Shown here: in pieces, positions 44,669 to 55,366 of the stretch | Position numbering within the stretch: position 1 is the first letter of the stretch | Layout of the letters: every line of letters starts with the position of its first letter | Assembly: GCA_033558025.1 (NCBI GenBank) | Contig: JAUCEF010000016.1 | Location: forward strand, 186,001 to 250,000 | DNA length: 64,000 nucleotides | Direction of reading: 5' to 3' | Source of the DNA: Phytophthora sp. 'mugwort' | Taxonomy: Eukaryota > Oomycota > Peronosporomycetes > Peronosporales > Peronosporaceae | Position numbers and translations under genes: made by a program | Notes under the pieces: generated by a model | What the model was told of the DNA's origin: nothing | The model's input: only the letters and a program-made list of their open reading frames with translations | The model's database searches: none

Positions 44669-45519
44669 TGCTCTCGGACTCTCTTTGCACCTGGTTAGTT
44701 CGTCGTGTGTCTGGGAGAAGCGTCAGGGCGTCTCGTTCATCGTCTGAGGCTGCTGCAGAGGGGGCTTCTTGGTGCTTAAGCTGTTTGGTGGACGGATAAT
44801 GCGCGAATGGCGACGTTTCCACCAATCGCATGTGGCGCTGAGGGAAAAATCTTTTCGACCAATACTAGGCGAGGAGCCGATTAGAGGACCCACGGCATTA
44901 CCGTTGTTGTCTTCATTTGGTCCACAGAATGGTAACAAACCTTCCACTTGCCATCTCCTGCCAATCTCAGTTGTTAAGACTAAGGTAAAGAGGCCGTGTG
45001 GTCACATGTAAATTTGAGGCCGGTGCGTTATCGCCCACTGAGCAATAGGGATCCCAACGTTCAAGTGCTCAACGTTAGTTAAACGGAATTAACAGATACG
45101 TTGAGGTTTAGGTTGAGAAGAGGCTCAACGTTTATCAAACGCCAATGCTCCGGTCCAGAAATATTAATGCACTTCACTTGTCGCTTCTGAATTACACCAT
45201 TTATTTCGGATCATAGCTTCCCTGATTGTAGCAACACCACCATGGACGCCTCGCGGCATGACCCGCTTGTTTGGTCGTCTGTTAACGGCCAGAACTATCT
45301 GTATCAGCCTTGCTCACGAGAAAGTGGCTGGGGTGCGTCCCGACATCGGTGCCATCTGAACGAGCGTTCTCTTCAGCGATTAACACGGTAACTGCGAAGC
45401 ATTGTCAGATGGATGTAAGTCTTGTGCGCAACTAGGTGTTCAATGCAGAGAATTACGCTGGCCCTAAGGAACAATAAACGCTTACACAGTCTTTTCACGC
45501 TACTTCACGGCCGTCTGCA
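44669..45519. other. intergenic stretch without a recognisable gene
   Basis: It starts at the SMG1 promoter and has only short frames. Words such as TCAACGTT and TTGAGGTTTA at 45055-45140 partly recur in reverse orientation at 46145-46205, on the far side of the broken acidic-protein sequence, hinting at a decayed element with inverted ends; the match is weak. Confidence 0.4.
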
Positions 45520-46106
45520 GCAGCCTCCGGCACCTAAGGACAACCACGGGGTCTCGACTTCAGGAAGCACACGCTTCTTTTCGCCGTACACGGTCTCGAT
45601 CACCTTGACCTCCTCCATCGTCTTGTGGCCGCTCTCGTCAATATCCTCGACCCTCTGCGGGACTCACCCATAATGGGACCAATTCCTCGTGTTCCCCGTA
45701 GCGGTTGTCACCACCACGACCTGTTGCACAGGCTCCTCTGCAACGTATCCTCCGGCTCATCAAGATTTGGCGCTTCTTCAGCAACCTTCTGCTTGATCTC
45801 CTCCGGCACCTCGGGCACCACAACAGGCACGTAGGCACGGTCTGGATCTCCAGCTTGACGCTCTCAGCCGTCTCGATGGCCTTGAACACTTCAGACGTAA
45901 CTTCGCCGCGCTCATTAATGATCTGAACCGTCTTCTTGCCATGCCGGCTCGCCTTCAACGACAATTTGCACGTGGTTGCCCTCTGGGGTCACAACATCCA
46001 TCACCTGGTTGCCTTCCTTCGTGGTCTCAGCAACTTCAGCCACTTCCCCCACATTTACTCCCAGACGCAGCTCACCTTGTTCCCACCGTGTTGTTCCCAG
46101 CGGCAC
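45520..46106 (-). pseudogene. frameshifted acidic protein of unknown family
   Basis: Read on the minus strand across several frames, one coding sequence can be followed: MPLGTTRWEQGELRLGVNVG, EVAETTKEGNQVMDVVTPEG, NHVQIVVEGE, then after a frame change SRHGKKTVQIINERGEVTSE, FKAIETAESVKLEIQ, then PVVVPEVPEEIKQKVAEEAP, and finally EDIDESGHKTMEEVKVIETV with a stop after GGCCRRP. At least three frame changes and one stop break it. The product would be rich in V, E and T; no family is recognised. Possible inverted termini flank it. Confidence 0.5.
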
Positions 46107-46313
46107 ATGGTCTTCGACAAATTATAAATATAAAGTTTCATCTTGCGGTTAATAAACGTTTAAACCTCAACCTGTGATTTTAACGTTCAGCTCAACCTTG
46201 AGGTTAAGATAATTTTGACAAGCCTACTGAGCACGCCGGATTTGCCATTCTTGCTGTTCATTCGCTAAAATGAAGGTAAGTATGAAACCTCTGCAAACTG
46301 ATTTGAATTTGGT

Positions 46314-46324
46314 TGGGGGGGGGG
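46314..46324. repeat. poly-G tract
   Basis: An uninterrupted run of about 11 G, followed by another short G run at 46350. Length is likely polymorphic or prone to sequencing error. Confidence 0.7.
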
Positions 46325-46429
46325 GAAACGTTGGCAAGAAAAATGCACGGGGGGGTGGTCGGAGGATCTGAACGATGCAGTGCTCTACAACGTTCATTTC
46401 CGAATTTACACGATGAAGACGTACAAGAT

Positions 46430-47784
46430 TGAGAAGAAGCAAGCCGCCGTCGCTCAAGTCCAAGGCGGGTGCAATATTTTTTTCCGTTTTCGCTACTGCT
46501 ACCGATGTTCACGACGAACAATCCGAAAGTGGTTGGCGACCGGCACAGAGTGGGCTACTGAGCGCAGCACGCCCACGGTCGAAGCCATTCTTCCCAAAGC
46601 TGGCCAAACGCCTCATCTACGATTTGGTTGACGGCCGACATCTTGTGGGGTCACCCTGTCGGTCGGTCGGTCATCATTCGCAAGCACAGAAGGTGGCCTT
46701 GCTCGGGTGCGGTAGGTTGGGTGGTAACGCCGCTTTATGGAGCGATATCATCCGCTCACGGGGACATTTGCCCAAGAGCAAGCGCTGCCACTGAGGCCCA
46801 ACTTTGTTGTCTTCTCTGACCTTATTACGCTGCTCATTACTTTGGTCAAACAGGTGATTGAACTGAAGCTTGATACCGGACGAATGCTTAACGTAAACGA
46901 AACTGCTTTCCAGAAGCAGCTGAAGAGTAAGAGTGTCATCGCTGTTTGTGGTTTCAGCAATAGTGTCGTCCACGGTGCCTACAGCCAACTTTCATCTGTC
47001 TGTAGTGGCTTGGGGAAGTGCTGCGGGCTTTGCCGTTCCCCCGCGTTCGTCCTGTCAGGGAAGACAGCTTCGCTGTTGATGGAGAGCTGCGAGACACCAG
47101 GTGTAGCTGTAACGACCTCTGCATCGGGCTTCACGAACTAGGATTTATTTGAGGAGTGGCTGCGCTTTTTTGCTGGCAGCGTTCTAACCTCTGTCAAGTG
47201 ACCGCTCCTTGACGGCCGTGGCTCCCATTACTCCCGGAAATAGTTAATACCGCGGTACATCTCGAAATTATGCTAGTATTTCTGCCGCCGAGCGTCTCGC
47301 ACCTCCTACAGCCTTAGGGCGTCGCTGTTTTCGCCACCCTAAAGGCCCGAATATGCAGGCTAATCGGTGACCTTGTTGACAGGATGACGAGGGCTACTTT
47401 ACAACCAGCAAGGACGACGCCATCTCGTTAGCAAGTCTTGCTTGGCAGGGACCCAAGGTAACCCGCAACGTTCACCGAGGCTTTTCTGCGTGCGGGCTAT
47501 TCCCGCTGTCACTGGTGAAGATGAACGTACGTTTAGCCAATTTCACGTTCAACGAGGTCCCTCAACATATGCAGCTAGCGACGTGGCTGCACATGCAGCC
47601 TCTCGTTCAAAAATCAATCCCCAATTTTCCGAAGCCGTCGTGCAAGGACACTAGCAAGAAGCGCAAGCGGGTCACGATTGGCGGGCGGCTGCTAACACAC
47701 AAGGTGCTTCAAGAAATCCAGAGAGGAACCGCGAGTCCAGCGGCCATCACGCGGCGCAAGAAACCCACACCGGCCTCTGCCTGA
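46430..47784 (+). pseudogene. second pogo-type transposase remnant
   Basis: Scattered frames resemble DDE_1/pogo transposases: FPKLAKRLIYDLVDGRHLVG (DNA-binding side), FVVFSDLITLLITLVKQVIE, then GRMLNVNETAFQKQLKSKSV where the family has an NVDET catalytic Asp (here Asn-Glu), IAVCGFSN, and in another frame FHLSVVAWGSAAGFAVPP. A C-terminal frame at 47515-47784 (MNVRLANFTFNEVPQHMQLA, KKRKRVTIGGRLLTHKVL) may belong to the same protein. The copy differs clearly from the one at 28.8-29.9 kb, so two lineages were present. Frame changes and the altered first acid show it is dead. Confidence 0.6.
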
Positions 47785-48392
47785 TGCGGCGACGGCAGCG
47801 AACATCGTTGAATCTGCGGTAGTGCGACAAAAAGAGGCAAGCCAGGTTGAGGACAAACATAAGCTAAACAGATGCTTTCATTGGTTGCAACAGTCGGGTC
47901 GCACGGCGTCACCTACCGTCGCTATGGTGAGACGAAGTAGAAGCGTGTGTACTAACTGCCTTTCAGCGATACTTCTCCGTCCAGTTCAAAATGTTACTTT
48001 CACATAGTGAGCAATAAAACCGGGACTAGAACTCGCCTCTAGGCACCAATCCCCTCATCGCAAAGCCCTCAATACTCCGCAGATAAGCATGTTTTCTTAT
48101 TTGCCTACACGTCAGCCTTGAGAAAGATCGCTTCGCTCAAAACCAGCGCTTTCACATGGCTATCAGTTTTTTTCGCAGTTTAGTCAATTCTTAGCGATGT
48201 TTTACCACATTTTAAGGACAGGGTGACAAGGTTAGTAACGATTGGGTGCGCTCCAACCTGGTACAGTGGAGGAGAGGCGCTACAAGTTGGAAGAAACCGA
48301 TGTGAGGTTTATTGTTGAAATTCAGGTAATAAGCACCAACCAACGATCTAAGTTGGCCAATCATCGACGAGTAATGAATTAGGCTATTTTAT

Positions 48393-48453
48393 TAAGTTGA
48401 AGTGTTAACTCCATCTGTTTCGATCAAACACATGGAATTAGCACTTCAACTTA
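48393..48453. repeat. 28-base near-perfect inverted repeat at the mariner end
   Basis: Arm 48393-48420 (TAAGTTGAAGTGTTAACTCC and on) pairs with 48426-48453 at 25 of 28 positions around a five-base loop. The transposase stop codon lies inside the right arm. This may be the joined or folded terminus of the mariner element. Confidence 0.7.
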
Positions 48454-49330
48454 GGCGTACAACTGCATGTAATCGCTCATCACGGCGTCTGTTGTCATTG
48501 CCAGGGACATGGGCATTCTCCCATTAACGGCAATGTGTCTACTAACACACGGCAGCTTGAATTCATTCCCTCCTCCGCTTCGCAGGATATCCCCCATCTC
48601 TTTCTGAAGGGCGACAAAACACTTGTCGAGTGTATGCCACCTCAGTCCTCAAATGCCTCTTGAACAGCAGAGATGAGGCTGTCCGTTTCGTAGGTAGCTT
48701 TACGATACTGCAATGCTTGAATTGCAAGTAGTCCAAATCCAGTACATTTAGATCGAGAGACCGAGGTTGTTGGCATGGCATCTTGATCTTCCAGACATCA
48801 ACTCTTCCTACTTCCTCAATTTTAACGTCGTTTCGAGTACATGTGAGCCCCTATTGACCTGCTGGACAAACACAGTAGAACCTCTGCGAACAACAAACAA
48901 AAATTAATTAGTCAGCTCGATACCAAAAGAGGTGGAAAACAATTTCTGGCATCTTGGCTCGAATAGCAGGAAAAACCTTTTCGACAAAGAACTTACGGTA
49001 AATTGCCATTGTCATAAATACTCTTCGTAGTCATGGTGCCCTTAGGTCGGTTCACACTGGTGCGAAGAGCCTCCGTGTGTTCGACAATAGGTCAGATGCC
49101 CAACTTACCATCAAAGTACTATTTCCGATGACAGTCGTAGCGAGTGCGCGCTACCGCGGCCAGAAACATAATCTTACCGATATACCTCTTGTTCGGACAC
49201 GAACGGTAAGGTAACTGTTCTGTAGCTGTCAGATAATATTCCGTGTTCCCTTTGTAGATTTTAAACCATTTCTCATCGACATGTATGGTGTCGTATATGT
49301 GGTGTGTGCGATACATTCTGCTACCTATAA
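48451..49330 (-). pseudogene. Tc1/mariner-type transposase remnant
   Basis: The minus strand holds the catalytic half of a mariner-like transposase. At 49119-49316 it reads DTIHVDEKWFKIYKGNTEYY, then LPYRSCPNKRYIGKIMFLAA and VARTRYD; VDEKWF carries the first catalytic Asp. Further on, QPRSLDLNVLDLDYLQF (48720-48781 region) holds the third catalytic Asp region, usually SPDLNVLD. After a frame change the C-terminus reads FVALQKEMGDILRSGGGNEF, then LPCVSRHIAV and ends DYMQLYA with a stop at 48451. The N-terminal DNA-binding part is missing here. Frame changes make it inactive. Confidence 0.75.
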
Positions 49331-49837
49331 CGTTGACAGGAATTAGTTTAACAAATATTATTTAGTCTCGGATTAAATTATTATTGATTAAGATATTAAT
49401 TAATCAGTACAATACCTAGCAGAATGTTCACATGCGACAACACCCATTGAAGACGTTTCAACTTGTGCGCAGTAGTGAGCGTCGGTTTACGCGCGACAAC
49501 GCGCGTCTAAGCGTGCCATCGCTAAGATGGCGCTGTAGAGTAAAGCGAGGAATAGTGCTCGCTGCGTTTGCTGGGCCTCCCGATAAATGATAAAGCAATT
49601 GACGATTGCCATGTCGCAATTAAATGCTCTTGTAATACTTGCGGAACCGCATAGCCAGCTGTAATGAGTAGCACTGCAGGCGTAATTGTTCGTGAACGTC
49701 AACCACGCCCATGTAGCGATAGTAGTCGCGCATGACGGGCATGCAGGGTATGCCGGTCCTCCAACCACCTATAATGTGCCGTGCTTCACACCGATATCAA
49801 AACAACAATACATTAGCATGAATTCCTCTTGAGCAAC

Positions 49838-50300
49838 TCATCGCAACTTACCGCAAGTTTCCGGAGCCCTGTTGCTTCCGGTGGATAGAAGATAGACGGG
49901 TAGCCGGTCCCACCAGCGCCTAGTGGATGGCACCGAACAGAATTTGGCAGAAGTCATTGTTGATGAGCCGGAGGCGATGTCCGCTGGCTGTGTAGCACAT
50001 CCAGCTATTAATGCAGGCGGGGACCCTTCTTGTTCGTTTGAACAGTGCCGACCGAATATACCTTTCGGCCTAACAGCTGAAGAGCTAGCTGAGCAGACGT
50101 GTAGAAGCGGTCTGCCACGACCGCATGAAAAACGTCGCCTTCTGGAACAGGAAGAACTTCGTGCAGATTGCAAATCACTGCAGCTGGCCAGAGTTTGGAT
50201 CTGCCGAAAACGTGGTAGGCGATTCTCCCCCGAGCTCATCGCAGCGCTGGTCGATGCCACAGTAAACCTCAGTCTGCAATACAGCATGTTCACAAATTAG
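49838..50300. other. open frames on both strands, unrecognised
   Basis: A plus-strand frame at 49923-50300 (125 codons, charged, with RRLLEQEELRADCKSLQLAR) and a minus-strand frame of 151 codons overlap. I recognise neither; the plus-strand composition looks more protein-like. They lie between two transposase remnants and may be transposon-derived. Confidence 0.25.
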
Positions 50301-50429
50301 CATGGGTAATATACAACATGAAAAACTTTGCCAAAAATAATCCTGCGTTCCCCATTTTGTTAAGGAGAGATATAAAAACGAACATGCAACATGCAGCACA
50401 TAGACGCAACCTCACACGTACACGTCATC

Positions 50430-51020
50430 AAATATACTAACACTGTGACGTACCGCAGGCAGTATGCGGTTTCCGCGCCGCATGTCAAGAACAGTTTAGT
50501 ACCCAATTTGTGTTTCTTGCCCTTCACGAACTGGCAAGGCACGTTGTGCCGGCTACTGGGTGGAATCATGGCCTCGTCAAATGCCAGAACGGAAGGAACG
50601 TTGTATCCGTTGTCGAATTCTCCTGGAGCATGTCAATGGTCGAGCGCACCTTCCACGTCCGCTCGGTGTCCGCCCTGCCATCGTGTCGTCGGTGAAGTGG
50701 AGATTCTGCATGATTCTTCCAAATCGGGCCTTTCCCATAAATCACCAAAAGAACCTTTAGGCACAGCACCTGCAGATGTTGTCGCCCAATGATACGACCG
50801 TTGCCGTGTACGAGGGCACACCACGCGTGCAATATGCAAGCCAATACAATGCACGATCGCCTGGGGTTGAACCTTCTTACGTCGTTTCGTCTCAGCCAGC
50901 ATCACGTCGTCTCTGGTTTCTTCTTTACCTTGATCCCGTCGTGTTTCAAACAAGCGATCGATCTGTTCATTCGGTGCTGGTTGCAATATCGGTTGCTCTT
51001 CGCCGCAATCCTGCACCACA
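50430..51020 (-). pseudogene. piggyBac-type transposase remnant, lineage A
   Basis: On the minus strand, frames in order resemble the DDE_Tnp_1_7 (piggyBac) domain: SAGAVPKGSFGDLWERPDLE, then RADTERTWKVRSTIDMLQEN and, after a frame change, GYNVPSVLAFDEAMIPPSSR, HNVPCQFVKGKKHKLGTKLF and LTCGAETAYCLRYVT. FDEAM holds the first catalytic Asp. The rest of the catalytic domain is missing downstream, so the copy is truncated as well as frameshifted. Its sequence differs from the piggyBac remnant at 52.3-53.7 kb. Confidence 0.7.
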
Positions 51021-51195
51021 GTTGCCTAGGCAAGAAAAAGAAAAACAACTCCAAAGGGTTATCAGCATGGGGAATAATCTGATCAGACGGCCCGAATTCA
51101 CCTGAATAGAGATCATGATAAGCTTCTGGTGTCTCCGAAACCGATGCAGGATCTAGATGCATTATAAAATATAACACGAATTCGTACATGTGTAT

Positions 51196-51448
51196 ATGCC
51201 CGGAACTTCGGTACATGTTGAACTATGTCGATGTGGTATATACCGTGTGGATGCCCGGAACTTCGGTACGTGTTGAACTTTGTCGATGTGGTATATACCA
51301 TATATATGGTACATGTTGAACTATGTCGATGTGGTATATACCATATATATACCATATTATACGGTATACCACATCGACATAGTTCAACACGTACCGAAGT
51401 TCATATACCACATCGACATAGTTCAACACGTACCGAAGTTCTGGGCAT
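51196..51448. repeat. five-copy palindromic repeat cluster
   Basis: A 35-49 base unit containing GGAACTTCGGTACGTGTTGA and CTATGTCGATGTGGTATATA occurs five times. Three copies are forward (51196-51244, 51251-51299, and a shortened 51308-51342) and two are reversed (51363-51402 and 51403-51448). The centre (51343-51362) is AT-rich and itself palindromic. The strand could fold into one large cruciform with an arm of about 100 bases. Confidence 0.85.
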
Positions 51449-51841
51449 CCACGCGCATCTTCTTCAATGCGCCGTATCTTGCGCAAGCATGTCATCTCCT
51501 ACCGGATCAGCGTGTCCCAATCCTGCGTGGTCTTTGACCAACCACGTGGAAGCTTTGCAACTACGGCTAACAGTCGCTAATATCATACAAAACTACTTCC
51601 TCCGTTTTTTATCTATTGGTGCAGTTGCATGTTTTGGCCAACAACTTTTGACCCATAGCTGGTTCGATGATTTTGATTGAATAAAATAATTTCCGTGATC
51701 TCCTGATTCGATTGGTGGTGCGTTTGGCGCCAAAAAAGCTCAACATAAGAAAAGCAGTGGTGGAGAAGCAAGACACCTGGAGCTCCACTCTCGTTTCCAC
51801 CCGCCACACTTCAAAATCGTCCTCGTAGCCTACCAAAAACG

Positions 51842-52359
51842 ATGAAGCGTCGGCATCTCACACCTCAGGAGAGGGTGTCTCTGGTCTGCTTTCTACTTGC
51901 CCGTACGAACAACAGTGCGCTAGGTAAGAGCGATGCCAAGGCTGCCGCCCTAAAATTTCAGCTCCATTGCAACACGGTAGGAAGGATATGGACGCAACAC
52001 TTAGAGCCTCAGACGCGTATGGACCTTCTGGGGGATGTGGGGAGTCGAATCTTTGGTCGGTGTGGTCGTCCCGCGATGAGCACGGCAGAAATGCGTGAGT
52101 GAACAAGGCCATCCCAGCGCTTCGGCGCATGACCATGCGAAGCCTAGCCGCTGCGCTCAAGGTCTCCACTTAGGTCATCCTGCGGCTCATGCGAAAAGGC
52201 GTCATTCGCCGCCACACCAATAACACCAAACCCGTGCTTACAGACACCAACAGACTCGCTCGAGTCGTCTTCGTGCTCGACCTGTTGGTCACCAAGAGCG
52301 ACGGTACCAACGCGTTAGCGACCTATACGATACGGTGTATATCGATGAGAAGTGGTAGC
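51842..52359 (+). pseudogene. Tc1/mariner transposase N-terminal half, truncated
   Basis: Frame one starts MKRRHLTPQERVSLVCFLLA and continues KSDAAALKFQLHCNTVGRIW-like sequence (helix-turn-helix) to FGRCGRPAMSTAEMRE and a stop at 52100. The neighbouring frame then continues the same protein with KAIPALRRMTMRSLAAALKV, MRKGVIRRHTNNTKPVLTDT and NRLARVVFVLD. A third frame ends YDTVYIDEKW, the first catalytic motif, at about 52335-52358. Beyond that, the sequence changes abruptly into a piggyBac remnant on the other strand. It therefore holds just the half missing from the mariner remnant at 48.5-49.3 kb. Confidence 0.75.
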
Positions 52360-53704
52360 CAACCCCAGCTTCTTGTGCCATCTCTTGAAAGAGTGGCCAT
52401 CAGCCACAGAATCGACCCCGAATTTGATCGAGACGATTAACACCTGCATGTAGGTGTTATACTCTTTGACACACGTGGGAGCACTGAAGGAGCGCTTCTC
52501 AGCATGAATCTGACGCATAACCGTAGTTAGTGTAGACGCATCCGCATTCGAAATTACCTTGAGAATGGCGCTGTCATACCAGGATGCAGTGACAATCCCG
52601 TGAGCTCTCGAGACGGCTTCGCGAGATGAACTCCGAGATCATTCTTTTTTTCTCGATTAGAACGTGTCGTGGGAAATGAGGCCTCGACTTCCGGACAGTT
52701 CCACGTGAATATAGACCCTTGACCCGAAGGGCCTCTAGAAGCTGAACTGACGTGTAGTAGTTGTCCGAGTTCACAATGCTCGCGAGCCATACATAGGTCG
52801 CACCACCTCCAATACACATTGCCTAATGACAGAGGACTCAGATAGCTCGTCGCTCAGTGCTTGTGCTTCCTCTGTAGACGTCACTCCAGCAAGCGGTCCG
52901 TTACAGTGCTCGAACAGTGTAGGCGAAAATTTAGGGAGATCCACGATGTCGCACAACATAGCATGTAGATGCGGAAGTGATACTTACCCACCGGCTTCAT
53001 TGGGTTGAACACAGTAAGAAGTTTGCCAAACATTGAGCGGCAAGCAACACCCGCCTCGTCCAACGCGACATTCCTTCCAACTTCAACGTATTTAGATCCC
53101 GTTGATTAAGCAGCGGTCTGATCTTTGCAGCGTGGTCCTGGTTGGAGCTATCCGGTAGAACGCATTGAAAGGTAAATACTTTGCGGAGCTTCTTGAAGCG
53201 TCGCAGGGTCATGATGTTGTCAAGACCAACGGAATCTTGCCCAAAGATTGAATCTTCCACCTGGACGCCCCAGTAGTTTCTAAATTCTCCTTTATCCACG
53301 AGTGCCATGTAGAAGAGTACGCCCAAGAATGTCATCACATCTTGGAGTGTAACTGGTTCTTTCAACTCAATGTCATGCACTCTCGCGTACGCGTTCATCT
53401 CACCACCAACCTGCTTCCGGAAGTAAACAGGAATGTAGGCGAAAAAACTCGATGATGCAGAATGTTCAAAGATGTAGCGAAACTCTCGCCGAAGGCGCGT
53501 CTTTGTGGTCACGTCAGCATGGTGAAAAATATCACTTGGTGGAGTCAGCTCGTCTGGTGGCTCAAAGCGAAAGTTTTCCATAGCTTCAACTTCAGCAACA
53601 GTGCTAGGAACGTATATCGGAGGCTCGTACGGCTCCATGCACTCCTTTAATGCGTCAACCGAATCATCAATCGACACGGCCCCTCCTGGCTCAACCGTGC
53701 ACAA
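52360..53704 (-). pseudogene. piggyBac-type transposase remnant, lineage B
   Basis: The largest intact part (52997-53704) encodes an N-terminal segment and the start of the piggyBac domain: PVTLQDVMTFLGVLFYMALV, FRNYWGVQVEDSIFG and LRRFKKLRKVFTFQCVLPD. Further frames add MDEAGVACRSMFGKLLTVFN and PVGKYHFRIYMLCCATSWIS (first catalytic Asp), IVNSDNYYTSVQLLEALRVK with GLYSRGTVRKSRPHFPRH (second Asp), and near 52400-52520 YNTYMQ, an Asp in a shifted RLDQ, and ADGHSFKRWHKKLGLA (third Asp region). At least five frame changes are needed. The C-terminus is cut off at the junction with the mariner fragment. Confidence 0.8.
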
Positions 53705-53890
53705 TCGACTCCATCCCGGGCCTGTCGCCCGACCGTGCAGCGTACTGTAGTTGGTACTTCCGCGTTAAATCATGCTTAGTGTCAAGTTTTCCACATGCGA
53801 CTGGAATTGAGAGTCTACCCACCCCACTTGGCACAAACCCTTCACGATTCGACAAACCCTACCGACGATGTATGCGTTTCCAACTTTAGC

Positions 53891-54549
53891 TTACTTTCTC
53901 GGTGCAGCCCAACCCCCTTTTGCAGGTGCGAATGCCGCTAGTGTATTTACATACAATGCGGCGATCGCTGGCGATTGTCCAGAGTCACTATGACGCGACC
54001 TAGTGGTTGGCAGTGGCGAAGATAACACTTGCCCTCGGTGAGTAGGGCTCATGCCGCTAGTCACGTATGTTGCAGATGGGCACTGAGCTGCTGAATCAAA
54101 AGATGGAACCGGGTCAGGAATCGGTGGGATAGGAACGGCAGATTGATCAACCATCACGAAGGCTACGCTGGCAGCAGGTGTGGTTGTTGAAGGAGGCGGC
54201 GCACATGAAGCGACCCCCCCCCCTCACTTCACCAGCCTCAAAGCCTTCAGCCGTTGCAGTTACTGTCCTCTCGTGCCATTGCAGGCTTCAAGTTGCGTCT
54301 GCGCTTGCTCTAAGCTCCTTGTGGTCGACCTCGCTTTTGTTTCGGAGGTATGGACGAGGGTTCGCTAGTCTTAGGCTTGTCCTTCGATCCTTTGGGTCTT
54401 CCTCGCTTTCGGGTAGGAGCGGGGTTTGATGCTACCGGCAGCTGAATATTGATCACTGCAGAGTTTTCCATTTTTACAGGTGCTATCACCGTCAAAGACC
54501 CTGATTCATCCACAGCTCCTCGTTCCAATACAACGACCCTCTCAAGCAC
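53891..54549 (-). pseudogene. AT-hook-bearing N-terminal region, probably of piggyBac lineage B
   Basis: Two minus-strand frames lie just upstream of the piggyBac remnant. The one at 54310-54549 contains two AT-hooks, RKRGRPKGSKDKPK and QKRGRPQG, which bind the minor groove of AT-rich DNA. The one at 53891-54157 is P/S-rich. Same strand and order suggest that they are the broken N-terminal extension of the same transposase; they could also come from another gene. Confidence 0.45.
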
Positions 54550-55004
54550 AGTGATCTGTCCCGCACAGCCCCCCTTCCGACACAGTGCTCTGTTTCAGTA
54601 AGTCGCATCCCTCCTGCACATTCACTGTCTCCTGTACAGCGCTTCGTGGTTCGTGGTTGTTATCGTGCTTGCTTCTCTCCATCATTCCGTTTCTCGGTTG
54701 ACGGACGCAATGTGCTTTTTAACGAAGAAAGGAAAGGGACGGTATTACAACAAACATTTGGACTTATGAAGGTAGGCGTCAGTAAAGAGGTTTGAGAATA
54801 ACACTTCTGATACGAACATGCTCTGCCGGGAATATGATTGTGCAATGAAGAATTCTCATATTAATTTTAAGTGTTACACGCATATATTTAGTATAACACA
54901 ATCAATATATATTCCTATTGCACATATCATACTAAAATCAACCTGAACGCACATTCTACTGTATCATCACATTACCATACTGAGACACGCCTGCTCCAAT
55001 AGGA

Positions 55005-55049
55005 GAGAGACGCTAAGGAGAGTGACGCTAATAAATTCTAGCGTCTCTC
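55005..55049. repeat. 11-base perfect inverted repeat
   Basis: GAGAGACGCTA (55005-55015) and TAGCGTCTCTC (55039-55049) are perfect reverse complements separated by 23 bases; a near copy of the left arm, GAGAGTGACGCTAA, lies between them. Confidence 0.6.
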
Positions 55050-55366
55050 ACGTGGTCGCTACAGGTGCATGTACATATATCGCTCGATTGGGTTGGCCTT
55101 GTATTTGTCAGCACGGCCGTCAGCAATGCTCTACATGCATCGCTAGCGCCTGCCCTTCTTCCATGAGCGCTCATTAAGCAGTCGAGGAAGTTCCTCGTCT
55201 GTACACGCCTCCATCCAATCACCATGATACAAGTGGGATGTGAAGTTTGCCGCACGAAGATCATCGTGTTGGGTTTTGTCCAATTCTATTGAGTTCTGAA
55301 CAAGCGTTCAGAAGAAATCCAAGTATTAGCCAATAGAAATATGTCAAGGACGAGTACAGTGGTTTG

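Noticed and set aside
46145..46205. Terminal inverted repeat partner of 45055-45140
   Set aside because: Only short words match (about 16 of 22 bases at best), not enough to call element ends.
51196..51448. CRISPR-like array
   Set aside because: Copies are both direct and inverted, spacers are short and not unique, and the genome is eukaryotic.
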